Positions 43,575-51,782 of a stretch of 64,000 bases of DNA are shown here, in pieces. Location: NCBI GenBank assembly GCA_007693585.1, contig REDH01000016.1:27102-91101 (forward strand), in the 5' to 3' direction. The position numbers and the translations under genes were made by a program. Positions within the stretch are counted from its first letter, which is position 1; every line of letters begins with the position of its first letter. The notes under the pieces were generated by a model. The model had not been told where the DNA came from, searched no databases, and saw only the letters and a list, made by a program, of their open reading frames with translations. The DNA is from Deltaproteobacteria bacterium (GTDB taxonomy: Bacteria; Myxococcota_A; Bradymonadia; REDH01).

Positions 43575-44735
43575 ATGGCGCACAAGGCAGAAGCGTGGGT
43601 TCTTCATGCGGGGACGGGCGATGCCCCGGAGCGGGCGGAGCTGGTCCGGGAGGAGATCTCGTTCGACGACATCAACAGCGAGGAAGTGCTGGTCAAGCCG
43701 CTGTTCGGATGTTGGGAAGGGAACATGGGGCATGCCCTCGATCGGCTTCCGGTGGACATCTGCAAGCTCCGCGGTGAGCCGTGGGTGGTCTTCGGGAATG
43801 CGGGTGTGGTGGAGATCCTGGACGTGGGTCCTGACGTGGAGACGGTGCGTCCCGGGCAGCGGGCGATCCTGTTCTGCAACGGGATCTGGGATCGGTACGG
43901 GTATCCGAAGAAGATCTTCGGATACGACGCGCCGGGCACGATCGGGCTGCTGTCCCGGAAGACGAAGCTGCACCAGAAGCAGGTGATCCCGATTCCGAAC
44001 GGGGAGAGCGCGACGGACGCGGAGCTGGCGCAGTGGGCTGCGTTCAGCCTGCGGTACGTGACGGCGTGGTCGAACTGGCGTCTGGCGATCGGCACGCTTC
44101 GTCTTCAGCTCAACGAGGACGAGCTTCCTGCGCCGGTGGTGTGGGGCTGGGGAGGGGGTGTATCGCTGGGGCAGCTGCATCTGGCGCACCTGCAGGGCTG
44201 CCGTACCTTCCAGGTGTCCAGCCGAGCCGATCGCCAGAAGGCGGCGGAGGATCTGGGCATCACGGCGATCGATCGCCGGGAGTTTCCGGACCTGAACTGG
44301 GACGACAAGCGCTACAAGTCCGATCCGGACTACAAGTCGCGGTACAAGGCGAGCGAGAGCCGCTTCCTGCGGATCGTGGAGGACCTCACGATGGGGCAGG
44401 GGGTGAACATCTTCATCGACTACGTGGGTTCGCCGGTGATCCGGGCGACCCTCAAGGCGATGGCGCGCCAGAGCGTGCTGACGACGGCGGGCTGGAAGGA
44501 GGGCATGAACCTGTGGTTCGTGCGCGCGATCGAGTGCATCGATCGGCACCAGCACATTCACACGCACTATGCCCGCTATTCGGAAGGAGTGCAGGCGGTG
44601 CGCTTCGCCCATGCGAACAATTGGCTCCCCACGGTGGACAACCGGATCTACGGGTATGACGAGATTCCGGAGCTCGCAGCCGACTACGATCGGGGCGACT
44701 TCACCTACTTCCCCGTGTTCCGCATCAACGACTGA
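43575..44735 (+). CDS. Divergent crotonyl-CoA carboxylase/reductase-like MDR enzyme
   Basis: A 386-residue medium-chain dehydrogenase/reductase without zinc ligands. By eye it follows crotonyl-CoA carboxylase/reductase (Ccr): EVLVKPL, VRPGQRAILFC, GWGGGVSLGQLHLAHLQG (NADPH fold), AIDRREF, LTMGQGVNIFIDYVGSP, the SHFA-like block HIHTHYARYSEGVQAV, and AHANNWLP. It is 40-60 residues shorter than typical Ccr and clearly divergent. Heading an operon of Mcl, Mcd, Mch and Ecm, it is the natural candidate for making ethylmalonyl-CoA from crotonyl-CoA, NADPH and CO2. Whether it carboxylates or only reduces cannot be read from sequence. Confidence 0.7.
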   Translation: MAHKAEAWVLHAGTGDAPERAELVREEISFDDINSEEVLVKPLFGCWEGNMGHALDRLPVDICKLRGEPWVVFGNAGVVEILDVGPDVETVRPGQRAILFCNGIWDRYGYPKKIFGYDAPGTIGLLSRKTKLHQKQVIPIPNGESATDAELAQWAAFSLRYVTAWSNWRLAIGTLRLQLNEDELPAPVVWGWGGGVSLGQLHLAHLQGCRTFQVSSRADRQKAAEDLGITAIDRREFPDLNWDDKRYKSDPDYKSRYKASESRFLRIVEDLTMGQGVNIFIDYVGSPVIRATLKAMARQSVLTTAGWKEGMNLWFVRAIECIDRHQHIHTHYARYSEGVQAVRFAHANNWLPTVDNRIYGYDEIPELAADYDRGDFTYFPVFRIND

Positions 44736-44763
44736 ATTCCCTGCACGCGATGCACCCTACCGA

Positions 44764-44789
44764 GGGGCCGGCCGTCGCAGGCCGGCCCC
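44764..44789 (+). other. Strong hairpin between ccr-like and mcl
   Basis: GGGGCCGGCC-gtcgca-GGCCGGCCCC, a perfect 10-bp stem with a 6-nt loop in the 95-bp gap. No T-tract follows, so it is not a classical intrinsic terminator; it may stabilise the upstream message end or lower read-through into the downstream genes. Confidence 0.7.
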
Positions 44790-44830
44790 TGCGGTGTGGT
44801 GTCGCTGCCCAACCCACGACGAGGAACTGC

Positions 44831-46066
44831 ATGTCCATCGAAGCCATTCGCACCCAGATCGCCGAGATCCAGGCGAAGCACCGCCAGCGCCCGGAGATGA
44901 TCCGGGGACAGAACGTGCCGTACGCGCGCCGTGGAGAGATGTCGATTCCCGCCTTCAAGATGAAGGCCGGGGGCGAGGTCGAGACCGATGGGCGAGCGCA
45001 GAGCCTGAAGCTGATGGGCAAGGCGGCGCAGTTCCCGATCGATTTCTTCTTCTATGATCTCGAGGACGCCTCGCCGGACAACCCGGACTTCAAGGTCTGG
45101 GCGCGCAAGTTCGTGGTCGAGGCGCTCACGACGAACGACTACGGGAAGCGGGTGGTGGCCTTCCGGCCGAACAACATCCGCACCCCCTACTTCGAGGAGG
45201 ACATCGTGGAGGTGCTCACCGGTGCGGGTCATCGGCTGAACGCGATGGTGATCCCGAAGACGGAGCACGCGGAGGAGGTGCAGGACGTGATGAACATCGT
45301 TCGGGACGTCCAGCGGCTCAACGGCAACGACAACGACATTCGGCTCGAGGTGCTGATCGAGAGCCCGCGGGCGTTCATCGAAGCCGAGAAGATCGCGGCC
45401 ATCGACGGGGTGGCGGCGTTGATCTTCGGGGCGTGGGACTTCGCGAGGACCATCGGCGGGAAGGTGACCTCGGAGGGCTGGATCTACGACCAGGGGACCG
45501 CGCGCCAGCTGCTGCCGATCATCGCGGGAGCGTATGGCAAGGAGGCGGTGGACGCGGTGACCGGGACGCTGCCGATCCGTCCGAAGAAGCCCGAGGGGGT
45601 GTCGGACGAGGCGTACCGGCAGGCGCTCGGCATGCGGGCCACGGAGGTGGACGTCGAGGTGTTCGGCGAGGATTTCGTGGTGGCGCTCGGGAAGAAGGAG
45701 CGTGCCCTGGAGCTGGCGCGTCGGGATGCCGAGAATGCTCGTGCCGCGGGGTACGCGGCCAAGTGGATCCTTCACCCCGATCAGATCGACCCGATCCATG
45801 CTGCGTGGACGCCGAGCCGCGAGGATGCCATGCGTGCTCTGACGCTTGCGGTGGACTATGCGCGCGCCGCGACGACGGGGTCGGGGGCCGAGGTGGACGA
45901 CGATCGACTTGCGGACAAGGCGGTCGTGGGCACGGACTGGTGGATCGTCGAGGCCGGCTTCATCGCCGGCGTGCTGACGGATGATGACGTTCGCGCCACG
46001 GGAATGACGCTCCGCGAGCTGAAGCGCACGGTCGTGACCCACGACGCGCACAGCGCGCTCTCCTGA
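44831..46066 (+). CDS. mcl: Malyl-CoA/beta-methylmalyl-CoA lyase (HpcH/CitE family)
   Basis: A 411-residue aldolase of the HpcH/HpaI/CitE family that would cleave beta-methylmalyl-CoA to glyoxylate and propionyl-CoA, and also handle malyl-CoA. FFFYDLEDASPDNPDFKVWA carries the acidic Mg-site residues, KRVVAFRPNN the CoA-binding Arg region, VIPKTEHAEEVQDV and LEVLIESPRAF (catalytic/metal Glu), then ALIFGAWDFA with the second metal Asp. The C-terminal extension (WILHPDQIDPIHAAWTPS) is as in malyl-CoA lyases. Its role is set by the flanking pathway genes. GAGGAA 8 bp before ATG 44831. Confidence 0.85.
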   Translation: MSIEAIRTQIAEIQAKHRQRPEMIRGQNVPYARRGEMSIPAFKMKAGGEVETDGRAQSLKLMGKAAQFPIDFFFYDLEDASPDNPDFKVWARKFVVEALTTNDYGKRVVAFRPNNIRTPYFEEDIVEVLTGAGHRLNAMVIPKTEHAEEVQDVMNIVRDVQRLNGNDNDIRLEVLIESPRAFIEAEKIAAIDGVAALIFGAWDFARTIGGKVTSEGWIYDQGTARQLLPIIAGAYGKEAVDAVTGTLPIRPKKPEGVSDEAYRQALGMRATEVDVEVFGEDFVVALGKKERALELARRDAENARAAGYAAKWILHPDQIDPIHAAWTPSREDAMRALTLAVDYARAATTGSGAEVDDDRLADKAVVGTDWWIVEAGFIAGVLTDDDVRATGMTLRELKRTVVTHDAHSALS

Positions 46067-46142
46067 GCGTGTTCGCCCGGGGGGGCCTTCTCCGGACGTC
46101 CCCCTCTTCCCTCCTCCCCCCCTCCAGCCCGCGAGGACCGAC

Positions 46143-47771
46143 GTGAGCACCGAGAACATCGAACGCGCCGTGGAGACGGCTTCTGCCCTGGTCGACGAGA
46201 TGTGCCGGGGGCTCGCGGGCCGCTGTGCGGAGGATGGTCGACTGTCGCGGGCCCTGCTGGACGAGGTCCAGCCGGAGGCCTTCACCCTGGCGCGTCTTCT
46301 TGCCGAGCGTTCCGCGGCGGCGTCGCTGGTCCCGTGGGCGCAGGCCCAGGGAGAGCTGGAGCGCGGTCTGGCTGCGCTGTACGTGGCCTCGTTCGTTCGG
46401 AACGTGGGTCAGGTCATCGCGTGGGAGGGGAGCGCGTTCGGGGTGGATCCCGAGCGGGCGAGTGCGCTCGCCGGCTTGCGCGGCTGGGTGGAGGAGGCGA
46501 CCTCGACGGCGGTACGTGTGGGGCTGGGCCGGCGGCTTCTGGAGCGCTCGCACGAGCCCAGCGGAGCCTTGGGCATCGGGGATGATCATCGCGAGATGCA
46601 GCGTCTCTTCGCGCGGTTTGCCGACGAGCGGATCGCGCCGGTTGCGGAGGAGATTCACCGGCATGATCGGCTGATTCCCGAGCCCCTGCTGCAGGAGCTG
46701 GCGGAGCTCGGGGTTTTCGGGATCTCGATTCCGGAGGAGTATGGGGGCTCGTTCATCGACCACCTGACGATGTGTCTGGCGACCGAGGAGTTGTCCCGGG
46801 GGAGTCTCGGCGCTGGCGGGAGCGTGATCACGCGCCCGGAGATCTGTGCGAAGGCCATCCTGAAGGGAGGCACGGACGATCAGAAGCGGAAGTGGCTGCC
46901 CCGCATCGCCTCGGCGGAGACCCTGGTGAGCGTCGCGGTGACGGAGCCGAACGCGGGCTCGGACGTGGCGGCCGTGCGGGTGACCGCGGAGCGGATCGAG
47001 GGCGGATGGCTGATCGATGGGGAGAAGACCTGGTGCACGTTCGCCGGGCGTGCGGACGCGTTCATCCTCCTCGCGCGAACGGGAACGCCGGACAGCGGCC
47101 ACCGCGGACTGACGCTCTTCCTCGCCGAGAAGCCGGCCTTCGGGGCGGGGGAGGACGAGCACAGCTTCGTCCATCGGCAGGAGGGGGGAGGGTCCATCGA
47201 AGGCCATGCGATCCCGACCATTGGCTATCGCGGGATGCACTCGTACACGGTGACGTTCGATCGCTACTTCGTGCCGGAGGAGAATCGAATCGGCGAGGAG
47301 GGGAAGGGGTTCATCCTCCAGATGCAGGGGTTTGCCGGCGGTCGCATCCAGACGGCGGCACGGGCGGTGGGCGTGATGGAGGCGGCGTTCCGCAAGGCGC
47401 TCTCGTATGCGGGGGAGCGGCAGGTCTTCGGCCGGTCTCTGGCCGACTTTTCGATGACCTCCGCCAAGCTGGCCGACATGGCCGCCACGCTGCAGGCGTC
47501 CCGTCAGCTCGGCTACCATGTGGCCCGGCAGATGGACGAGGGGGAGGGGGACATGGAGGCTTCGCTCGTGAAGCTGCTGTCGTGCAAGGACGCGGAGTGG
47601 CTGACCCGCGAGGCGATGCAGCTCCACGGCGGCATGGGATATTCGGAGGAGTATGCGGTGAGTCGCTACTGGCAGGACGCCCGGGTGCTGAGCATCTTCG
47701 AGGGAGCCGAGGAGGTCCTCGCGCTCTACGTGGTGGCGCGGCAGGTCCTCGCCGGTGCCCTGTCGTCCTGA
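46143..47771 (+). CDS. mcd: (2S)-methylsuccinyl-CoA dehydrogenase
   Basis: A 542-residue acyl-CoA-dehydrogenase-family flavoenzyme with the long N-terminal extension (about 150 residues) that distinguishes Mcd from ordinary 380-residue acyl-CoA dehydrogenases. Core motifs: ELGVFGISIPEEYGG, VSVAVTEPNAGSDVAAV, MQLHGGMGYSEEYAVSRYWQ, and the catalytic Glu in LSIFEGAEEV near residue 518. It oxidises (2S)-methylsuccinyl-CoA to mesaconyl-C1-CoA. The start is GTG with GAGGA upstream. It sits between mcl (76-bp gap) and mch (92-bp gap). Confidence 0.9.
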   Translation: MSTENIERAVETASALVDEMCRGLAGRCAEDGRLSRALLDEVQPEAFTLARLLAERSAAASLVPWAQAQGELERGLAALYVASFVRNVGQVIAWEGSAFGVDPERASALAGLRGWVEEATSTAVRVGLGRRLLERSHEPSGALGIGDDHREMQRLFARFADERIAPVAEEIHRHDRLIPEPLLQELAELGVFGISIPEEYGGSFIDHLTMCLATEELSRGSLGAGGSVITRPEICAKAILKGGTDDQKRKWLPRIASAETLVSVAVTEPNAGSDVAAVRVTAERIEGGWLIDGEKTWCTFAGRADAFILLARTGTPDSGHRGLTLFLAEKPAFGAGEDEHSFVHRQEGGGSIEGHAIPTIGYRGMHSYTVTFDRYFVPEENRIGEEGKGFILQMQGFAGGRIQTAARAVGVMEAAFRKALSYAGERQVFGRSLADFSMTSAKLADMAATLQASRQLGYHVARQMDEGEGDMEASLVKLLSCKDAEWLTREAMQLHGGMGYSEEYAVSRYWQDARVLSIFEGAEEVLALYVVARQVLAGALSS

Positions 47772-47863
47772 GCGCACGGGGCGGAGAGGACGGCGGCGCA
47801 GTACACGGGGAGGGCGCGGTGCCGGAGGTCGCTCCGGGCGCCCGACGGATCACGGGAGACAGG

Positions 47864-48931
47864 ATGGCCAACAAGGGATGGACCGGTAACTTCTTCGAGG
47901 ACTTCGAGCTCGGCCGACGGCGTCGGTGCGCCGTGCCCCGGCGGCTCACGGACGGGGACGTGTCGGCGTACATCGCGCTGACGGGCGATCGGACGCCGGG
48001 ATACTGTGGCGGTGAGCCCCGTGTGCATCCGCTGATCACCTTTCACCTGGTGCTCGGCCAGACGGTGCGTTCGATCTCGCTGAACGCGCGGGCGAACCTG
48101 GGCTATGCCGACATGCGCTGGGGGGTTCCGGTCGTGGTGGGCGACACGATCCGGACGGAGATCGAGGTCGTCGGCCTCAAGGAGAATTCGAGCGGAACCA
48201 CGGGGATCGCCTGGGTGCGCACGGAGGCGTTGAACCAGCGTGACGAGACGGTGCTTTCCTACACGCGCTGGGTGATGGTGAAGAAGCGCGGCTCCGAGGC
48301 CACCCGCTGGCTGGAGGAGCCGGTGGTTCCGACGCTCCCGAAGGCCGTGGCACCGGAGTCCCTGTCGCTGGCCTCGGTGGAGGCGATGCCTTCTCCGGAG
48401 GTGTCCGGGGCGGAGTGGGCCTTCGAGGACTACGAGGAGGGGGAGCGGATCTGGCATCATGACGGGATGACGGTGAACCCGTCGGACCACATGGCGTTCA
48501 CCCGGCTGTTCCAGAACACGGCGAAGGTGCACTTCGACGCGCTGCTGACGGAGGGCCGGCCGCTGGTGTACGGTGGGGTGCCGGTCAGTGTGGCCTATGC
48601 CCAGGCGCTCAACGGGCTGGACAACCGCGTTGGTATCGTGGGGCTCAATGGGGGGGCGCATGCGAACCCCGTTCATGCCGGGGACACCCTCTACAGCTTC
48701 ACGGAGGTCGTGGGGAAGGCGCGCACTGCGGACCCCCGTGTGGGGGCGCTTCGCTTGCGGATGTTCGCGGTGAAGAACGAGGATCCGCTGGCGATCGAGC
48801 GCGGGGGAGGCTTTCACCCGCTCGAGGACGATCCCCGGAAGCCGGGTCGTCAGCGCCATCGTTCGAGCGTGGTGCTCGACCTCGATTTCTGGGAGCTGAT
48901 GCCCACGCGCGCGGGCCTGACGGGGCGCTGA
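47864..48931 (+). CDS. mch: Mesaconyl-CoA hydratase
   Basis: A 355-residue double MaoC/hot-dog-fold hydratase, matching the Rhodobacter enzyme by eye: GNFFEDFELGRRRRCAVPRR at the N-terminus, FHLVLGQTVRSISLNARANL, GYADMRWGVPVVVGDTI, FEDYEEGERIWHHDGMTVNP, RLFQNTAKVHFDA (hydratase motif), and NGGAHANPVHAGDTLYSF. It hydrates mesaconyl-C1-CoA to beta-methylmalyl-CoA, the substrate of Mcl. ATG 47864 is chosen by homology and by the ribosome-binding site GGGAGACAGG; the open frame extends far upstream only as a shadow of mcd. Confidence 0.92.
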   Translation: MANKGWTGNFFEDFELGRRRRCAVPRRLTDGDVSAYIALTGDRTPGYCGGEPRVHPLITFHLVLGQTVRSISLNARANLGYADMRWGVPVVVGDTIRTEIEVVGLKENSSGTTGIAWVRTEALNQRDETVLSYTRWVMVKKRGSEATRWLEEPVVPTLPKAVAPESLSLASVEAMPSPEVSGAEWAFEDYEEGERIWHHDGMTVNPSDHMAFTRLFQNTAKVHFDALLTEGRPLVYGGVPVSVAYAQALNGLDNRVGIVGLNGGAHANPVHAGDTLYSFTEVVGKARTADPRVGALRLRMFAVKNEDPLAIERGGGFHPLEDDPRKPGRQRHRSSVVLDLDFWELMPTRAGLTGR

Positions 48932-49006
48932 GACCGCGCAGAAGCGCTCGACCGCAGAGGTTCCCCGACCTTCCTCCCCTGGCCCTGTCCTCCCGGAGAT
49001 CGACCG

Positions 49007-50920
49007 ATGGCACGCGACCCCTGGATCATTCGCACGTACGCCGGTTTCGGCGATGCAGAGCAGACGAACGCCCGGTTCCGGGACAACCTGTCCCGAGGGC
49101 AGAAGGGGCTCAGCGTGGCGTTCGATCTGCCGACCCAGAACGGATACGACTCGGACGATCCCCTGGCCGCGGGGGAGGTGGGGGGGACGGGCGTCGCGGT
49201 GGGCCACCTGGGGGACATGGAGCGGTTGTTCGAGGGGATCGACATCGGCAGCATCAACACGTCGATGACGATCAATGCGACGGCGCCGTGGTTGCTGGCG
49301 CTCTACGTGGCGCTCGCGGATCGCCGTGGTGTGTCGCGCGACCGGCTTCGGGGAACGACCCAGAACGATATCCTGAAGGAGTTCGTGGGCCGCGGAACGC
49401 ACATCTTTGCGCCGGAGCCGTCGCTTCGTCTGCAGACGGAGGTCCTGTCGTTCGCATCGCGCGAGATTCCGAACTGGAATGGGATGAACGCGTGTGGCTA
49501 CCACTACATGGAGAGCGGGTGCACCCCTGCGGAGGAGGTGGGGTTCGCGATCGGGAACGCCGTCCTGGTCCTCGACCGGCTGCGCGAGACGCTGGATCCG
49601 GAGCAGTTCGCGACGGTGGTGCATCGCCTGTCGTTCTTCATCAACAGCGGAATCGAGCTGGTGCCGGAGATCGCCAAGGTGCGGGCCTATGCGAAGCTCT
49701 GGCCGGAGATCTGCTTCGAGGAGTACGGCGTCGAGGACGTTCGTTGGCGCGCGGGGTGCCAGGTGCGTTCGCTGACGCTGACCGAGCAGCAGCCGGAGGT
49801 GAACATCGTCCGGATCGCGTACGAGGCGCTTCCGGTGACGCTGTCGGCGAGCGCGCGGGTACGCGCGCTCCAGCTTCCCGGGTTTCGCGAGGCGCTGTCG
49901 TTGCCCGACCAGGGGGAGCAGACACTGGCGCTGCGGACGCAGCAGGTGCTGATGCACGAGACTGGCATCGCGAAGTGGGGAGACATCTTCGAGGGCAGCC
50001 ACGTGGTCGAGGGGGAGACGTCCCGGGTGATGCAGGAGGCGCGGGGCATCGTTCAGCGGATGCGCGAGCTGGGTTTCGAGCAGTCCATGCGCTGGATCAG
50101 CGAGCGGCTGACGGCCGGGCTGGTGGAGGCGCAGGGGCGGCTGACGTCGGGCGAGGAGATTCGCGTCGGGGTGAACGCGTTCGTGGATCCGGTCGGGGTG
50201 GCGCGCCCCTCGGCGGTTTCGGAGGAGGGAGGAGGCCGCGAGGAGGCGGTGGCTCGGCAGCTCGAGGGTCTGCGCCGCTGGCGGGCGGATCGGGATGCGG
50301 TGGCCGTATCGGAGGCGAGGGAGGCGCTGCTGCGCGCGGCGCGATCGGACGGGGGCATCATGGCGGCGTCGATTGCGCTGGCGGAGGCGGGTGGGACGAC
50401 CGGCGAGTGGACGAAGACACTGGAAGACGCCTTCGGCGGGCGCTTCCAGGCCCCGCTGGGCAGCGATGTGCAGGGTGCGCGTTCGCTGGATGTGCCGAAG
50501 GCGCCGCGTCGCATCCGATTCTTTCTGGCGAAGAGTGGCCTGGACGGTCACGTGAATGCGGTCAAGCTGCTGGCCTATGCCTGTCGCGAGTCGGGCATGG
50601 AGGTCATCTACAGCGGCCTGCAGCAGACTCCGGCGGCGATCGCGGCGGCGGCGATTCAGGAGGACGCGGACGTCATCGGGATTTCCAGTCTCTCCGGAGC
50701 GCACCTTCACCTGGCGGCGGAGGTGCAGCGCGAGCTGGCGTCACGGGGAGCACAGGACATTCCGGTGCTGATGGGTGGAATCATCCCGGCCGGTGATGAG
50801 GCGGCCCTGCGTGCACTCGGCATTGCGGCGATCTTCACGCCGAAGGATGGGGACGTGGGCGCGATCGTCCAGCGGATCATCGATGTGGCCGAGTCCGGCC
50901 GATCGACTTCGTCGGGTTGA
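49007..50920 (+). CDS. ecm: Ethylmalonyl-CoA mutase (B12-dependent)
   Basis: A 637-residue adenosylcobalamin mutase that isomerises ethylmalonyl-CoA to methylsuccinyl-CoA, with substrate and B12 domains in one chain as in known Ecm. The TIM-barrel part has the CoA/substrate motifs TYAGFGDAEQTNARF, GLSVAFDLPTQNGYDSD, LRGTTQNDILKE and NGMNACGYHYMESG. The B12 domain begins near residue 495 (RIRFFLAKSGLDGH). The DxHxxG motif that contributes the lower His ligand reads DGHVNA, so Ala replaces the usually invariant Gly. LMGGIIPAGDE and IFTPKDGDVG close the domain. Last gene of the operon, 75 bp after mch. Confidence 0.92.
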   Translation: MARDPWIIRTYAGFGDAEQTNARFRDNLSRGQKGLSVAFDLPTQNGYDSDDPLAAGEVGGTGVAVGHLGDMERLFEGIDIGSINTSMTINATAPWLLALYVALADRRGVSRDRLRGTTQNDILKEFVGRGTHIFAPEPSLRLQTEVLSFASREIPNWNGMNACGYHYMESGCTPAEEVGFAIGNAVLVLDRLRETLDPEQFATVVHRLSFFINSGIELVPEIAKVRAYAKLWPEICFEEYGVEDVRWRAGCQVRSLTLTEQQPEVNIVRIAYEALPVTLSASARVRALQLPGFREALSLPDQGEQTLALRTQQVLMHETGIAKWGDIFEGSHVVEGETSRVMQEARGIVQRMRELGFEQSMRWISERLTAGLVEAQGRLTSGEEIRVGVNAFVDPVGVARPSAVSEEGGGREEAVARQLEGLRRWRADRDAVAVSEAREALLRAARSDGGIMAASIALAEAGGTTGEWTKTLEDAFGGRFQAPLGSDVQGARSLDVPKAPRRIRFFLAKSGLDGHVNAVKLLAYACRESGMEVIYSGLQQTPAAIAAAAIQEDADVIGISSLSGAHLHLAAEVQRELASRGAQDIPVLMGGIIPAGDEAALRALGIAAIFTPKDGDVGAIVQRIIDVAESGRSTSSG

Positions 50921-50928
50921 GGGGCGGG

Positions 50929-51099
50929 TCAGCCGTCGCTGTCGTCGTCGAAGAGGGCCCGTAGCTGCTGGACCTGCGATTCGTGCAGCAGGACGGCGTG
51001 GCTGTTGATCTGGAAGTTGAGCTGCTCGTCGGCGAGGCGCACGAGGTCCTTGAGGGAGACACCGAGTTCCTTCGCGAGATGATGGGCGCGCTGGCGCAT
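50929..51099 (-). CDS. Small protein consisting of an IF2-N-like domain
   Basis: Only 56 residues. AHHLAKELGVSLKDLVRLAD, then a helical stretch to LHESQVQQLRALF, is the fold signature of the N-terminal domain repeated in translation initiation factor IF-2 (ELAKELGVSSKELL type). Here it stands alone, with an acidic tail DDDSDG. A nucleic-acid or ribosome-associated role is only a guess. ATG 51099 chosen; the open frame continues upstream to 51309 but that part is basic low-complexity sequence and lies beyond the predicted promoter. It converges with ecm, 8 bp away. Confidence 0.65.
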   Translation of the reverse strand: MRQRAHHLAKELGVSLKDLVRLADEQLNFQINSHAVLLHESQVQQLRALFDDDSDG

Positions 51100-51145
51100 G
51101 GCCGGGCTCCGGGTTCGAGTTGTGGCGGTGGGGGCACCATGGATC

Positions 51146-51173
51146 AGTGTACGGGTTGACGGCAATGCGACAA
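51146..51173 (-). promoter_or_regulatory. Putative promoter of the IF2-N-like small gene
   Basis: On the minus strand TTGTCG (51168-51173) and TACACT (51146-51151) with a 16-bp spacer; transcription would start about 40 nt before ATG 51099. The rest of the 320-bp divergent gap (51100-51419) shows no gene and no clear plus-strand promoter. Confidence 0.4.
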
Positions 51174-51419
51174 GGGGGTGTTCCCGACGCGGCGCGCAAC
51201 GATGTTTGTGCTGGATTGGTAGGGGCTTGCGATTGTTCGTCCACAGCCATCCCCAGAGAGGGGTCGGGAGTGGGGTCCATGTCGGGATCGCCGCAGTGCG
51301 GCGGATCATCGCGGGTCGCCCCCGTTGCGCATGGGGGGGGCACGGGTTATCTCCACCGGCGTTCGTGGGGCAGCGTCTGTCCCGACGGGCGCAGGGCAGT
51401 CCAGGTTCCGGGGAAGACG

Positions 51420-51761
51420 ATGTTCTATGTGGTGGACATTCGGGTCACGCGGCAGCGTGCCGAGGAGTGGGAGGGATGGATGCGGTCGAAGCACGTCCCT
51501 GACGTCATCGGGACCGGTTGTTTTCTCGAGGCCTGGATGCTTCTGCGGCCGGAGGAGGACACGTCGACGCACCGCGCGTACCGGATGATGTATCGGTTGT
51601 CCGACGAGGCGGCGCTGGAGCGCTACCAGTCGGATCATGCCGCGTTCCTGCAGCAGGAGCATCTCGAGCTGTTTGCGGGGGACTACGAGGCTTCGAGGAG
51701 CCTGTTCCCCGTGGTGGAGTCCTTTCGTCCGGCGCCCGCGGGCGGCGCCGGCACCCCCTGA
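51420..51761 (+). CDS. DUF4286-family protein
   Basis: A 113-residue protein that resembles the DUF4286 family: MFYVVDIRVTRQRAEEWEGW at the N-terminus, WMLLRPEEDTSTHRAYRMMY and ERYQSDHAAFLQQEHLELF. This is a ferredoxin-like/dimeric alpha-beta-barrel fold of unknown function. The start is ATG 51420; the upstream frame is shadow sequence. It lies 21 bp before hppD and is probably the first gene of the tyrosine-degradation operon. Confidence 0.75.
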   Translation: MFYVVDIRVTRQRAEEWEGWMRSKHVPDVIGTGCFLEAWMLLRPEEDTSTHRAYRMMYRLSDEAALERYQSDHAAFLQQEHLELFAGDYEASRSLFPVVESFRPAPAGGAGTP

Positions 51762-51782
51762 TATCGCGAGGAGAGCAACGAC

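Noticed and set aside
44764..44789. Intrinsic terminator after the ccr-like gene
   Set aside because: The stem is strong but no T-tract follows, so I list it only as a hairpin.
51120..51419. N-terminal extension of the DUF4286 protein
   Set aside because: The in-frame upstream part is low-complexity and homology begins at ATG 51420.
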